Assembly (NCBI GenBank): GCA_964505555.1
Contig: CAZDIO010000102.1
Location: forward strand, 1-64,000
Direction of reading: 5' to 3'
DNA length: 64,000 nt
Source of the DNA: CAZDIO01 sp964505555
GTDB lineage: Bacteria; Bdellovibrionota_C; UBA2361; SZUA-149; CAZDIO01
The notes under the pieces are model-generated. The model was not told the origin of the DNA, searched no databases, and saw only the letters and a program-made list of their open reading frames with translations. The position numbers and the translations under genes were made by a program. Below, one piece after another: positions 27,082-35,506 of the stretch (position 1 is the first letter of the stretch; every line of letters begins with the position of its first letter).

Positions 27082-28157
27082 AGAAGCTCAGTTGGCTACA
27101 GCTCGTTGGCGTAGTCATTATCGCGCGAATTATTTACAAGCTTGATTTTCAGCAATTCTTATCTGTTTTTTCAAATGTTGATTTTCAAGCTCTTACTCTC
27201 TCCGCAATATGTTTACTGATTTTTGGTCTCAGTAAAAGTATTCGGTGGTATTCTTTTTTGCGAATACAAAAATTGCCGCTCCGATTGTTTCAAACGATTA
27301 ACATCTATCTTATCGGCCAGCTATTTTCTCTTGTAACACCAGCAAAGCTTGGTGAATTTATCAAGGTTTTCTATGTTGAAAAAGAAACGCCAGTAAATCA
27401 TTCGCAGGCACTTTCTAGTGTTGTTGCGGATCGTTTATGTGACTTACTCATGCTTTTTAGTATCGCAATCATTTGTATTCAAGAGAACTTCCTTCCAAAA
27501 CCATACCAAACCCCGTGCGAGATTGTTAGCGGCCTACTTCTCCTTTCCCTCCTCCTTCTTCTTCACCGCCGTTCTGCCCTTGTACTGTACGACCTGATTA
27601 AGCGCTTGCCGTTTATTGGTTCATATTTCGCAATCAGCCGTAAATTTTTTTCTGATTTCTATAATAGCTTCTCACAGTTTAAGTGTAGGATGGTAATCAT
27701 TCCGATCGCCTTAACTTTTTCAGCTTATCTTTTTCTTTTCTTTCACGCATATTACCTTGCTCAAGCCTTACGGATTGATATGACATTGAAAGAAACTGTT
27801 TTCTGTATCACGATTTCAAATATCGCAGCACTTCTTCCTATTTCAGTAGGAGGATTAGGGCCACGAGAGCAAGCAATGAAGGAGTTTTTCACACGTGTAC
27901 TTCCTCGGGGAAATACTCTCTCTACAGAAGCACTCTCGTATTTGAGCGCATCTGCTGTCGGCTTCTCACTTGCTTTTTATGGAATGTTTTTGCTCACTGC
28001 TGGTGTTTTTGGGTATATTGCATGGCTGCGAAATCCGGTAAGTTTGTCAAGCGTACAACGCCTTGCTGACGAGATTCGATTACAAACAACAAAGCATCGA
28101 CGAGAAGAAGTTTCTCTTGTGGAAGTAGGTGAGGTTAACGAGGCATGCCACCAATAA
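27078..28157 (+). CDS. UPF0104/lysylphosphatidylglycerol synthetase TM-region-like membrane protein
   Basis: This is a 359-residue integral membrane protein with about eight segments of the UPF0104 (flippase-like domain) family. Diagnostic motifs are SLVTPAKLGEFIKVFYV near residue 85, SSVVADRLCDLLML near 115 and PISVGGLGPREQAM near 260. Homologues are found in glycan and glycolipid loci and are thought to move lipids across the membrane, but this has not been shown here. ATG 27078 is chosen because it makes an ATGA overlap with the epimerase stop; an in-frame ATG at 27039 would overlap more deeply. The next gene starts 13 bases before this stop. Confidence 0.8.
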   Translation: MKKLSWLQLVGVVIIARIIYKLDFQQFLSVFSNVDFQALTLSAICLLIFGLSKSIRWYSFLRIQKLPLRLFQTINIYLIGQLFSLVTPAKLGEFIKVFYVEKETPVNHSQALSSVVADRLCDLLMLFSIAIICIQENFLPKPYQTPCEIVSGLLLLSLLLLLHRRSALVLYDLIKRLPFIGSYFAISRKFFSDFYNSFSQFKCRMVIIPIALTFSAYLFLFFHAYYLAQALRIDMTLKETVFCITISNIAALLPISVGGLGPREQAMKEFFTRVLPRGNTLSTEALSYLSASAVGFSLAFYGMFLLTAGVFGYIAWLRNPVSLSSVQRLADEIRLQTTKHRREEVSLVEVGEVNEACHQ

Positions 28158-28918
28158 ATTCTCAAGCTGCGGCAGTTGCATCTCCCGAATTGAACGCTCA
28201 AGCTCGACCGCGAGTCGCAGTCATTATTCCTGTCTATAATGAAGAAAAAGTTATCGGACGAGTTCTTGATGCCATTCCACGAGAACATGTTGATGTGGTG
28301 ATCGTGGTTGATGATGGTTCAACTGATTCGACCCCAACTGAATTAGAAAAAAGAGATGTTCAGGTCATCCGTCACGAGAAACAACTCTTTATCGGGGCGG
28401 CTATTCGAGATGGACTTCGGAAGGCAAAAGAGCTGGGAATAGACATTGTGTGCGTTTTTGCCGGGAACGGAAAGGACGATCCTCAAGAATTACCATTATT
28501 ACTTCGACCGATCATCGAACAAGGTTATGATTTTGTCCAAGGCTCTCGCTATCTTCCGGGTGGGCGATCCGGAAAAATGCCTCGTCATCGTCGGATCGTA
28601 ACAAAGGTTTACCCACTTCTTGTGAGATTTTTCACCGGAGTCAAGATTACTGATGGAACTAATGGATTTCGGGCTTATCGCTTACAACTCCTTGATGATC
28701 CGGAGATAGATCTCGATCAGCCATGGCTCAGTGAGTGCCTAGAGTATTATTTTTCACTCAGAGTGTTTCAGCAAGGGTATTCAGTGACCGAAGTCCCTGT
28801 TTCAAAAATCTATCCTGATACTGCTGTGTATAGTGAGTATACAAAAGTTCGTCCCGGAATTGGATGGCTCAATCGCCTTAAACCACTTTTTTTTCTTGGT
28901 TTCCGCCTGAGAAAGTAA
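28145..28918 (+). CDS. Glycosyltransferase family 2 (GT-A fold)
   Basis: This is a GT-A inverting glycosyltransferase, polyprenyl-phosphate-sugar synthase-like. The N-terminus shows VIIPVYNEEKVIGRVL near residue 26 and the first Asp pair VVDDGSTDSTP near 55. The DxD-type position is in the FAGNGKDDPQEL region, and GSRYLPGGRSGKMP follows. There are 257 residues and no C-terminal membrane helices, so it is soluble or peripheral. It may make a dolichyl- or undecaprenyl-phosphate sugar for the GT-C enzymes in this region. Its gene overlaps the flippase-like gene upstream and, tail to tail, the Wzx gene by 41 bases. Confidence 0.9.
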   Translation: MPPINSQAAAVASPELNAQARPRVAVIIPVYNEEKVIGRVLDAIPREHVDVVIVVDDGSTDSTPTELEKRDVQVIRHEKQLFIGAAIRDGLRKAKELGIDIVCVFAGNGKDDPQELPLLLRPIIEQGYDFVQGSRYLPGGRSGKMPRHRRIVTKVYPLLVRFFTGVKITDGTNGFRAYRLQLLDDPEIDLDQPWLSECLEYYFSLRVFQQGYSVTEVPVSKIYPDTAVYSEYTKVRPGIGWLNRLKPLFFLGFRLRK

Positions 28919-30179
28919 GCTCGCCTCGAATATCTTCGCGAAGGCTGATGAGAAAAATAACGGCGGCACCAACAAAAAAGACTGCACTTCCAGCCAGCGT
29001 TGCATATGCTGCTCCCTCCGTGGAAGTTTCAGGGATAAGGAGCAGTCCGATAGAAACGTTTATGATCAGCGATATTCCTGCAAGAACTCCTTGTATTCGA
29101 AGACGCCTCATGATGGTAATTGCTGCGTTGAGATATCCATAGAGATACATCATTGCAGCAGCAACCATGAAGATTCCGAGAATCTTTCCTGAGTGTGCAA
29201 GATCTTTTCCATAAATGAGCGACAATAGCTGATCCCCATAGGCAAAGCTGATTACAATACCAACCGCACCGATACTGAGTGCAAATAATAACAACCCCCT
29301 TAGAAAAAATATGAACCGCTTTCGAGAAGCATGATACGTTTGAGCAAGCGGAGTAAGTGCCGATGCAGTTAACGCCTCACAGAGCGTCACGCCGATGTAC
29401 ATAAAGTAGCTCACCGCCGTATAGATTCCAAGCGAACCAAGACCTTGCAAACGCTCTAATAAATATCGAGGAGCATTCGTGTTAAGAGAAACCAGAAGTC
29501 GTCTTGCACCCAGAGGCGAGGCTTTTTTTGCAAGTAAAAAGAGCTGTTGATATCTAATTGGCTGAGCAAGTTCTCTCCATGAAAGATTTTCAGCAAGAAA
29601 CGTGCGCGCACGTTTTGAAATGAAATACAGCACGATTCCACGCGAAAGAATGAGAAAAAACAACGCTGATATTAAATCACTAAAAAAATACATCCCAATC
29701 AAAATAGAAAGAACACTGAGTACTCCATTGATGATTTGAAACTTCGCAACTTCTCCTAAGCGTTCCTTGCGCTGAAAAAGTGCTTCGACCATATCGTGGA
29801 AGGAATCAACAACCTTTACCAAAGCAACAAGAAGTATCACCTGCCACTGCTCCACATCTTTGGTGTAAGTAAAACCAACACCCATAATGACAATAAAGCA
29901 GATGATCGAGGTAAAGAAGCGGAGATGAAAATACGTACACGGTTCATTGTCACGATTAATATCCGTAACCAGTAAATCCCGGGCACTAAAATTAAAAAAT
30001 GCAAAAAATGGTGCGCTCAATGCAAGTGCGAGCCCAAAAAGGCCCACCATTTCTACATCCCCTAACCACATCAGAATAACCAATATCATCCACTGCGAAA
30101 ACGAGTAGAATACGTTTCCGATGAGCATCCAGACAAAATTTGACCCGATGCGGCTTTGTAGAGAAAACCACCTAACCAT
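28878..30179 (-). CDS. Lipid-linked oligosaccharide flippase (Wzx/polysaccharide biosynthesis protein)
   Basis: This is a MATE/Wzx-type transporter with about twelve to fourteen membrane segments in 433 residues, beginning with SNFVWMLIGNVFYSFSQWM, a typical Wzx start. It would carry undecaprenyl-linked repeat units to the periplasmic face for the Wzy polymerase at 22028. The sequence is mostly hydrophobic without short signature motifs, so the assignment rests on topology, N-terminal pattern and cluster context. The gene opens on the opposite strand from the aminotransferase at 30369 and shares its 3' end with the family-2 glycosyltransferase. Confidence 0.8.
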   Translation of the reverse strand: MVRWFSLQSRIGSNFVWMLIGNVFYSFSQWMILVILMWLGDVEMVGLFGLALALSAPFFAFFNFSARDLLVTDINRDNEPCTYFHLRFFTSIICFIVIMGVGFTYTKDVEQWQVILLVALVKVVDSFHDMVEALFQRKERLGEVAKFQIINGVLSVLSILIGMYFFSDLISALFFLILSRGIVLYFISKRARTFLAENLSWRELAQPIRYQQLFLLAKKASPLGARRLLVSLNTNAPRYLLERLQGLGSLGIYTAVSYFMYIGVTLCEALTASALTPLAQTYHASRKRFIFFLRGLLLFALSIGAVGIVISFAYGDQLLSLIYGKDLAHSGKILGIFMVAAAMMYLYGYLNAAITIMRRLRIQGVLAGISLIINVSIGLLLIPETSTEGAAYATLAGSAVFFVGAAVIFLISLREDIRGELTFSGGNQEKKVV

Positions 30180-30368
30180 GAATTGTAAAGCCTCAGCTTT
30201 TTAAGTAGGAGCAGAACTCATATCACACGTCATTTGGCAGTGTCTATTATAGCTAGCAGGCGGACAGACCGTGGTTGTATTTTGGCACGCAAGAAGGTAT
30301 TGAGAACGGTGTTATTTTTGTAGGTACATCAAATAATAACTAGCTCTTAAAGTGAAGGAAAATAGATC

Positions 30369-31472
30369 ATGAGCGGAGTCCCTTTTGCAGATCTCAGTAG
30401 ACAGCATTCGTCGATGAAATCAGAGCTCCAAACTGCCTTTGATCGAGTTGTCGGTAAAGGTGATTTTATTCTTGGTGCAGAAGTAAAACATTTTGAAGAG
30501 GAGTGGGCAAACTTTACCGGCGCAAAAGCTGCTATCGGTTGCTCGAATGGAACAGATTCTCTCGTGCTGATCTTACTCGCATTAGGTATTGGTCCTGGTG
30601 ATGAAGTCATCACTGTTTCACATACATTCTTTGCAACTGTTGAAGCAATTCAAAGCGTGGGTGCAACCCCTATTTTGGTTGACATTCTTCCACGCAATGG
30701 GTTGATGGATCCTCAATTAATTGAACCCGCTATTACTCCTCGGACAAAGGCGATTATTCCAGTTCACCTCTATGGTCAGCCGGTTGAACTGGATGAGATT
30801 CTTGCAGTTTCAGAGAAGTATAATCTTTACTGTATCCAAGATGCCGCTCAAGCGCATGGTGCTCTCTATAAGAAAAAGCCACTTGCCAATTATGGTATCG
30901 CTTCATCATACAGTTTCTACCCGGGCAAAAATCTCGGCGCTCTTGGAGACGCAGGCGCTGTAGTCACTAATGATTTAGAACTTGCAAAGAGAATGAGATC
31001 GTTACGTGATCATGGGCGAAGCGAAAAATACAGTCACAATGAATTTGGCTGGAATATGCGCATGGATGGTTTACAAGCGGCATTTCTATCTGCAAAACTC
31101 CCTAAGCTTTCCGGCTGGAACGATGATCGAAAGAAAGTTGCTGCAATGTACCTAGAAAGCTTGCGCGAACTACCAGGCCTTACCTTTCTGGAAATTTCTC
31201 GCCATGTCGATCACGTTTTTCATCTTTTTGTAGTTTGCCATGAACAACGAGACGACCTCCAAAGGAAATTAAAAGCTGAAGGAGTCGCAACAGGAATTCA
31301 CTACCCGTTAGGATGTCACCAACAAACTGCTTGGAAAAACCGCTACGGCGAGATGAATCTTCCGCATACAGAGAAACTTGCCCGTACCTGTCTCTCGCTG
31401 CCGATCTTTGGAGAGATGAGGGAAGAGGAGGCAATGATGGTTGTCTCTGCACTTCGTCGCGTGCTTAGCTAA
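30369..31472 (+). CDS. DegT/DnrJ/EryC1/StrS family sugar aminotransferase
   Basis: This is a PLP-dependent nucleotide-sugar aminotransferase. The Schiff-base lysine is in SFYPGKNLGALGDAGA near residue 185, and the cofactor-binding IQDAAQAHGA lies near 155. The N-terminus VPFADLSRQHSSM is characteristic of WbpE/QdtB-type enzymes. A purine-rich ribosome binding site (GAAGGAA) precedes the ATG. It is one of three such enzymes in the window, each with different neighbours, which implies several amino sugars in the glycan. The convergent acetyltransferase gene is 38 bases beyond its stop. Confidence 0.9.
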   Translation: MSGVPFADLSRQHSSMKSELQTAFDRVVGKGDFILGAEVKHFEEEWANFTGAKAAIGCSNGTDSLVLILLALGIGPGDEVITVSHTFFATVEAIQSVGATPILVDILPRNGLMDPQLIEPAITPRTKAIIPVHLYGQPVELDEILAVSEKYNLYCIQDAAQAHGALYKKKPLANYGIASSYSFYPGKNLGALGDAGAVVTNDLELAKRMRSLRDHGRSEKYSHNEFGWNMRMDGLQAAFLSAKLPKLSGWNDDRKKVAAMYLESLRELPGLTFLEISRHVDHVFHLFVVCHEQRDDLQRKLKAEGVATGIHYPLGCHQQTAWKNRYGEMNLPHTEKLARTCLSLPIFGEMREEEAMMVVSALRRVLS

Positions 31473-31510
31473 TTTTAAGAAGCATGCGTATCGTTTCGAG
31501 CAAAGAACGA

Positions 31511-32155
31511 TCACTTTCGTCCGAGGTGTATCGGACCTGAAGGTGAGGGAGAAAGAAGCACACAGCTTGTTTGATCAAGTGCATATTTAAGATCGCATCG
31601 GGGACAACTTACTTCGATCTTCACTGAAAAATCCTTCATCGCTCCAAGTTTTTCACCGCATTCGCATATCCATCCAACCTGCTTTGCTGGAACACCAAGC
31701 ATAAAAGCATAGTCGGGAACGTTTTTTGTTATAACTGCGCCAGCGGCAACAAAAGCGTGTTTCCCAATGGTGCGGCCACATACGACAGTGGCATTAGCAC
31801 CGATCGAAGCACCTTCCCTAACGAGAGTCTTTTTATAAAATTCAGCTCCTCGTTGGGGATACTTAGAGCGGGGATCTAAAACGTTGGTAAACACCATCGA
31901 GGGGCCACAGAAGACAAAATCTTCAAGTTCAACCCCTTCGTACACAGAAACGTTGTTTTGAATTTTTACATAATTTCCAATTTTTACACCCTCTCCCACA
32001 ACAACATTTTGCCCAAGAGAGCAATGAGCACCGATACTTGCATTTTTTTGCAGATGACTAAAATACCAGATCTTTGTCCCCTCTCCAATGGTAACATCTT
32101 CATCGATAATGCTTGAGGAATGAACAAAATATGATTTCTTCTCTGCCACGTTCAT
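31511..32155 (-). CDS. Left-handed beta-helix N-acetyltransferase (WbpD/WlbB-like)
   Basis: This hexapeptide-repeat acyltransferase probably acetylates the 3-amino group of UDP-2-acetamido-3-amino-2,3-dideoxy-glucuronate. Imperfect hexapeptide turns run from about residue 15 to 150 (ITIGEGT, SIGAHCSLGQNVVVGEGVKIG, SIGANATVVCG). The C-terminal block PDYAFMLGVPAKQVGWICECGEKL matches the WbpD group closely. A short cysteine-containing tail (CECGEKL ... CPRCDLKY) may bind zinc. It lies 24 bases downstream of the DegT aminotransferase gene on the same strand, matching the WbpE-WbpD order of the di-N-acetyl uronic acid pathway. Confidence 0.9.
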   Translation of the reverse strand: MNVAEKKSYFVHSSSIIDEDVTIGEGTKIWYFSHLQKNASIGAHCSLGQNVVVGEGVKIGNYVKIQNNVSVYEGVELEDFVFCGPSMVFTNVLDPRSKYPQRGAEFYKKTLVREGASIGANATVVCGRTIGKHAFVAAGAVITKNVPDYAFMLGVPAKQVGWICECGEKLGAMKDFSVKIEVSCPRCDLKYALDQTSCVLLSPSPSGPIHLGRK

Positions 32156-32179
32156 AACTATTCTCTCTGCTCTCTGAGT

Positions 32180-33319
32180 TTACTGATAGAAACTTTGTAA
32201 CGTTTCAACTACATATTGTTGCATCTCGGTAGTAAGCTCCGGATATATCGGCAAGGCAAGTGAGTGCGCCGCTGCAAACTCGCTCTGTGGAAAATCTCCC
32301 TTTTTATAGCCGAGTGAGGAAAAACACTCTTGAAGGTGAAATGGGACTGGATAATAAATCTCAGTTCCAACGTTATGGGCAGTAAGAAACGCCCGTAACT
32401 CGTCTCGTTTTTCACCTACAGAGATAACGTATTGGTTATAGATATGGTACTCACGTTGATAGGCGATGGGCGGTTTCTTGATCTGTTCAACCTGAATATG
32501 TTGGTCATAAAAGGCGGCATTATTTTGCCTCATTTCATGCCACCTACTGAGGTGCCCAAACTTTACTAACAAGACCGCTGCCTGCAGGGTATCAAGACGA
32601 AAATTTCCGCCAATGAGCGAATGATAATATTTTGGGTTTGCACCATGGTTACGAAGAGAAGTAATTTTTTCTGCAAAAGCTTTATCATTTGTTACCACCA
32701 TCCCACCATCACCCATCGCACCTAAGTTTTTACTAGGAAAAAACGATAGGCATCCCGCAAGGCCGATGCTCCCCGCTTTTTTCACTCCGTGTTTTGATGG
32801 ATAACGTGCTCCAATTGCCTGTGCAGAATCTTCAATAATAGGAATACCGTAAAGTTCCCCTACCTCCTTTATTGGATCCATATCCGCACACTGTCCATAA
32901 AGATGAACAGGAATAATTGCTTTGATCTTACCTTTTTTGTCTGAGTGCTCGAGAAACGTTGCTAATGCTCTCGGGCAAATATTATAGGTCAGCGGATCAA
33001 TATCGACAAAAAGAGGTGTGGCACGAAGCCTTGCAACAACACCTGCGGTCGCAAAAAAAGAATACGGTGAGGTAATAACGAACTCTCCGGGTTCGAGATC
33101 AAGTGCCATCAGCGAAACCAACAAGGCATCAGTCCCCGAAGAAACCGCTATTCCAAACTGTGAATCACAGTAGGTAGAGATAGTTCTTTCGAGCTTTCCT
33201 ATCTCTGGTCCCATTATATAGGCAGTAGAATTGATTACTGCCTCGATCGCCGGGTTTAGTTCAGGACGAATGGACTCAAGTTGAGCTTGGAGATCAAGAA
33301 GTGGTACCTTCAATGGCAT
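32180..33319 (-). CDS. DegT/DnrJ/EryC1/StrS family aminotransferase (WbpE-like)
   Basis: This PLP-dependent aminotransferase has the lysine in SFFPSKNLGAMGDGGM near residue 200, IIEDSAQAIGARY near 165, and the N-terminal VPLLDLQAQLESI start common to WbpE-type enzymes. The product would be a 3-amino sugar that the acetyltransferase encoded next acetylates. The length of 379 residues is normal. The two genes are separated by 24 bases and appear to be an operon; the WbpB-like oxidoreductase is separate at 24793. Confidence 0.9.
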   Translation of the reverse strand: MPLKVPLLDLQAQLESIRPELNPAIEAVINSTAYIMGPEIGKLERTISTYCDSQFGIAVSSGTDALLVSLMALDLEPGEFVITSPYSFFATAGVVARLRATPLFVDIDPLTYNICPRALATFLEHSDKKGKIKAIIPVHLYGQCADMDPIKEVGELYGIPIIEDSAQAIGARYPSKHGVKKAGSIGLAGCLSFFPSKNLGAMGDGGMVVTNDKAFAEKITSLRNHGANPKYYHSLIGGNFRLDTLQAAVLLVKFGHLSRWHEMRQNNAAFYDQHIQVEQIKKPPIAYQREYHIYNQYVISVGEKRDELRAFLTAHNVGTEIYYPVPFHLQECFSSLGYKKGDFPQSEFAAAHSLALPIYPELTTEMQQYVVETLQSFYQ

Positions 33320-33455
33320 TCCTTATTTCACGGTGTAGTATAGTATCGTGTATCTGAATTTTCCAGCGTATCTAATTTGCCGGTGCTTAATATTGATCTT
33401 CGAGACAAAAAAGTAAAGGCACTAAAAACCCCGGATTTCACGATCGGTCTTTAAA

Positions 33456-34706
33456 TCACAGTAACAAAATTACGTTACCACTAAAGAGCATTACTATAAA
33501 AAAAACACTGGGAATCAATGGTGCCCACCTTTCGCAAACACCTACTTTTAAAAGCAACTGCGAATTCAAAATGATTGCAAAGAGAATAAAGAACGCTCCT
33601 AATTGCAACAATAGTCGTCCTTGAATTGCTAACTCCGTAGTGAGCGCAAGGGGAAGGTATGTCGATACAAGGAGCACTGGAGTAGCAAAAAGAATCAATC
33701 GAGAGACACCAGGACAGATAGTCTTCCCGCTTAGTTCCATTCCAAAGACTGCTCCAAAAAGTGCTAAAATATATGCCATCATCAAGGAGACTAAATACCA
33801 CTCGGGAAGACTTCCAAGCTGTCGCCATCCACCCCAGGTCGTTCTCCATACGTAAGGAAGCTCCTTGATACGGCGTTTTGTTAGTTCTTCATTGAAGTAT
33901 GCTCCAGGAATCTCAAGCGTTCCCTCTCCTTTAAATGTTGAGCGCATCAGCGCTAAGTGATCTTTACCAGCAAGAATATGTCCATTCCCAAGTTCTTTAT
34001 ATACCCAAAAATGAAACCAACCAGAAAATACGAGGGGAAGAGCAAGAGCAAGACCGATGCTTCGCCATTTGAAAGAAAATTTCTCTGATCCTTTTACCAT
34101 GCGATAAAGAAAAACTCCCAAGAGAAGAACTCCCACAGGAAAAGTGTTGTATTTTGCATGAGCAATCAGCGAAAGTGCTAATCCAACAAGAACTCCCTCT
34201 CGGAGATGGAACTTCGTGGTTTGCACTACACGAAAGAGAACAACTATTCCAAATGTCGCGGCACAGATTGAAAATGAATCTGCATTTATGTAACCATGAA
34301 TATAGCGAAGTTGAGGGATTAAGTTAATGCTTAGCGCTGATAATAACGATACGGTTTTTGAATAAAATATCTGCTGCGTTAGCGCTAAACAGAGAAAAAA
34401 TTGAATCAATGCATAGACACAGCCTCCTAGTCGAATTACGGTTCTCTTTGAAGCGGTATCTACGTGTTTTGATATCCAAGCAAAGGGAAGATAGATCAGA
34501 TACGGCACAGGAGAAAATAAATGATAGGCATGTCCACGATGTGTTCCGTACTGAGTATCTTTCCAAGAAGCAAGCCGTAATTGAACAGCATAATGCTCTA
34601 CCATATGGAGGTGATTCCCCTCATCCGGAGCATCCTTTATACGAAAGGCTAAAAAGGCCGATATTGAGACTACCAAAAAACACGCCACCAGTATTGAACC
34701 CTTCAT
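33456..34706 (-). CDS. DUF2142-like polytopic membrane protein
   Basis: This is a 416-residue membrane protein with about ten to twelve segments. After the first helix it carries IKDAPDEGNHLHMVEHY, resembling the D-x-x-D-E-x-x-H motif of DUF2142 and related GT-C-like proteins, where acidic residues lie in a periplasmic loop. This suggests a glycosyltransferase-like membrane enzyme, but the function is unproven. The gene overlaps the 265-residue hypothetical gene upstream by four bases and is the last of a five-gene minus-strand cassette with a sulfatase-fold enzyme and a methyltransferase. Confidence 0.7.
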   Translation of the reverse strand: MKGSILVACFLVVSISAFLAFRIKDAPDEGNHLHMVEHYAVQLRLASWKDTQYGTHRGHAYHLFSPVPYLIYLPFAWISKHVDTASKRTVIRLGGCVYALIQFFLCLALTQQIFYSKTVSLLSALSINLIPQLRYIHGYINADSFSICAATFGIVVLFRVVQTTKFHLREGVLVGLALSLIAHAKYNTFPVGVLLLGVFLYRMVKGSEKFSFKWRSIGLALALPLVFSGWFHFWVYKELGNGHILAGKDHLALMRSTFKGEGTLEIPGAYFNEELTKRRIKELPYVWRTTWGGWRQLGSLPEWYLVSLMMAYILALFGAVFGMELSGKTICPGVSRLILFATPVLLVSTYLPLALTTELAIQGRLLLQLGAFFILFAIILNSQLLLKVGVCERWAPLIPSVFFIVMLFSGNVILLL

Positions 34707-35500
34707 AGCATCTCCAAGGAAACTCGGTGAATGACTGCTTTTGTTTTTGTTTCGCTAGTACTGCGATGAATAAGATCGATTATGACCTCTTTACTTTTTG
34801 TTCCTTTCCTTTGTTCTTCATTGAGATCAAAGCGAAAGTCTAATCGAAAGGGGTTTTCTACTACACGTTTTAAAGTAAATGAGCTTTGCTCGATCGCCCG
34901 ATTATGACTCTTCACCGCGATCTCAATTACGCTTTCATTTTTCTTATTTCTGACAAATGCCTCCACAGAAAAACGATACGACCCCTCTGTAAGAACGTAA
35001 TGAAATTGTCGATGCTCATTCACATTCAGCATCGTACTTTCATAAAGCGGCGAATAGAGAAACGGTCGGCTATATTCGATAGGAATCTCCTCTCCAGAAC
35101 GAAGAGGAGTAAGCGCGGCTTTTTCCAGATCAAAAAAGACAAGATGCCAGTTTTTAAAAGTACTCGTATGAGACGAAACGTCAGGGAATTGTTGTAAAAC
35201 ATCTTCTCTCATTATCGCTGCAGGGACTTGATGAACTGAGAAAAATTGTAGGGAGAGCCTCTCCTCATGATACAAGACCGGAGTAATTTTCTGATTGAGA
35301 AACGATGAGACCTGATCTCTCATTTCAAATGGTATTCCTACCCGAGCGGGTTCCTTCAAGGATACTTTGGATAAAAGGTTTTTGGTAATCTGCTGGTAGA
35401 TATGTTTGTTCCATGCATGAGACCCAACAACACTCAAGGCAATGGCAAAAACAAAAAGAATGAAGAGATCAATTAAATAGAGATAACCCGTTTTGCTCAT
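34703..35500 (-). CDS. Hypothetical membrane-anchored periplasmic protein
   Basis: I do not recognise this 265-residue protein. It has one N-terminal membrane segment (YLYLIDLFILFVFAIALSVVG, residues 6-26) and then a soluble, probably periplasmic domain with alternating polar strands near the C-terminus, for example the FRLDFRFDLNEEQRKG stretch. That pattern suggests a beta-sandwich, possibly carbohydrate-binding, but this is only inference. The stop overlaps the DUF2142-like gene start by four bases, and its start lies six bases after the sulfatase-fold gene stop. Its role is therefore likely tied to those two proteins. Confidence 0.65.
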   Translation of the reverse strand: MSKTGYLYLIDLFILFVFAIALSVVGSHAWNKHIYQQITKNLLSKVSLKEPARVGIPFEMRDQVSSFLNQKITPVLYHEERLSLQFFSVHQVPAAIMREDVLQQFPDVSSHTSTFKNWHLVFFDLEKAALTPLRSGEEIPIEYSRPFLYSPLYESTMLNVNEHRQFHYVLTEGSYRFSVEAFVRNKKNESVIEIAVKSHNRAIEQSSFTLKRVVENPFRLDFRFDLNEEQRKGTKSKEVIIDLIHRSTSETKTKAVIHRVSLEML

Positions 35501-35506
35501 AAGATT

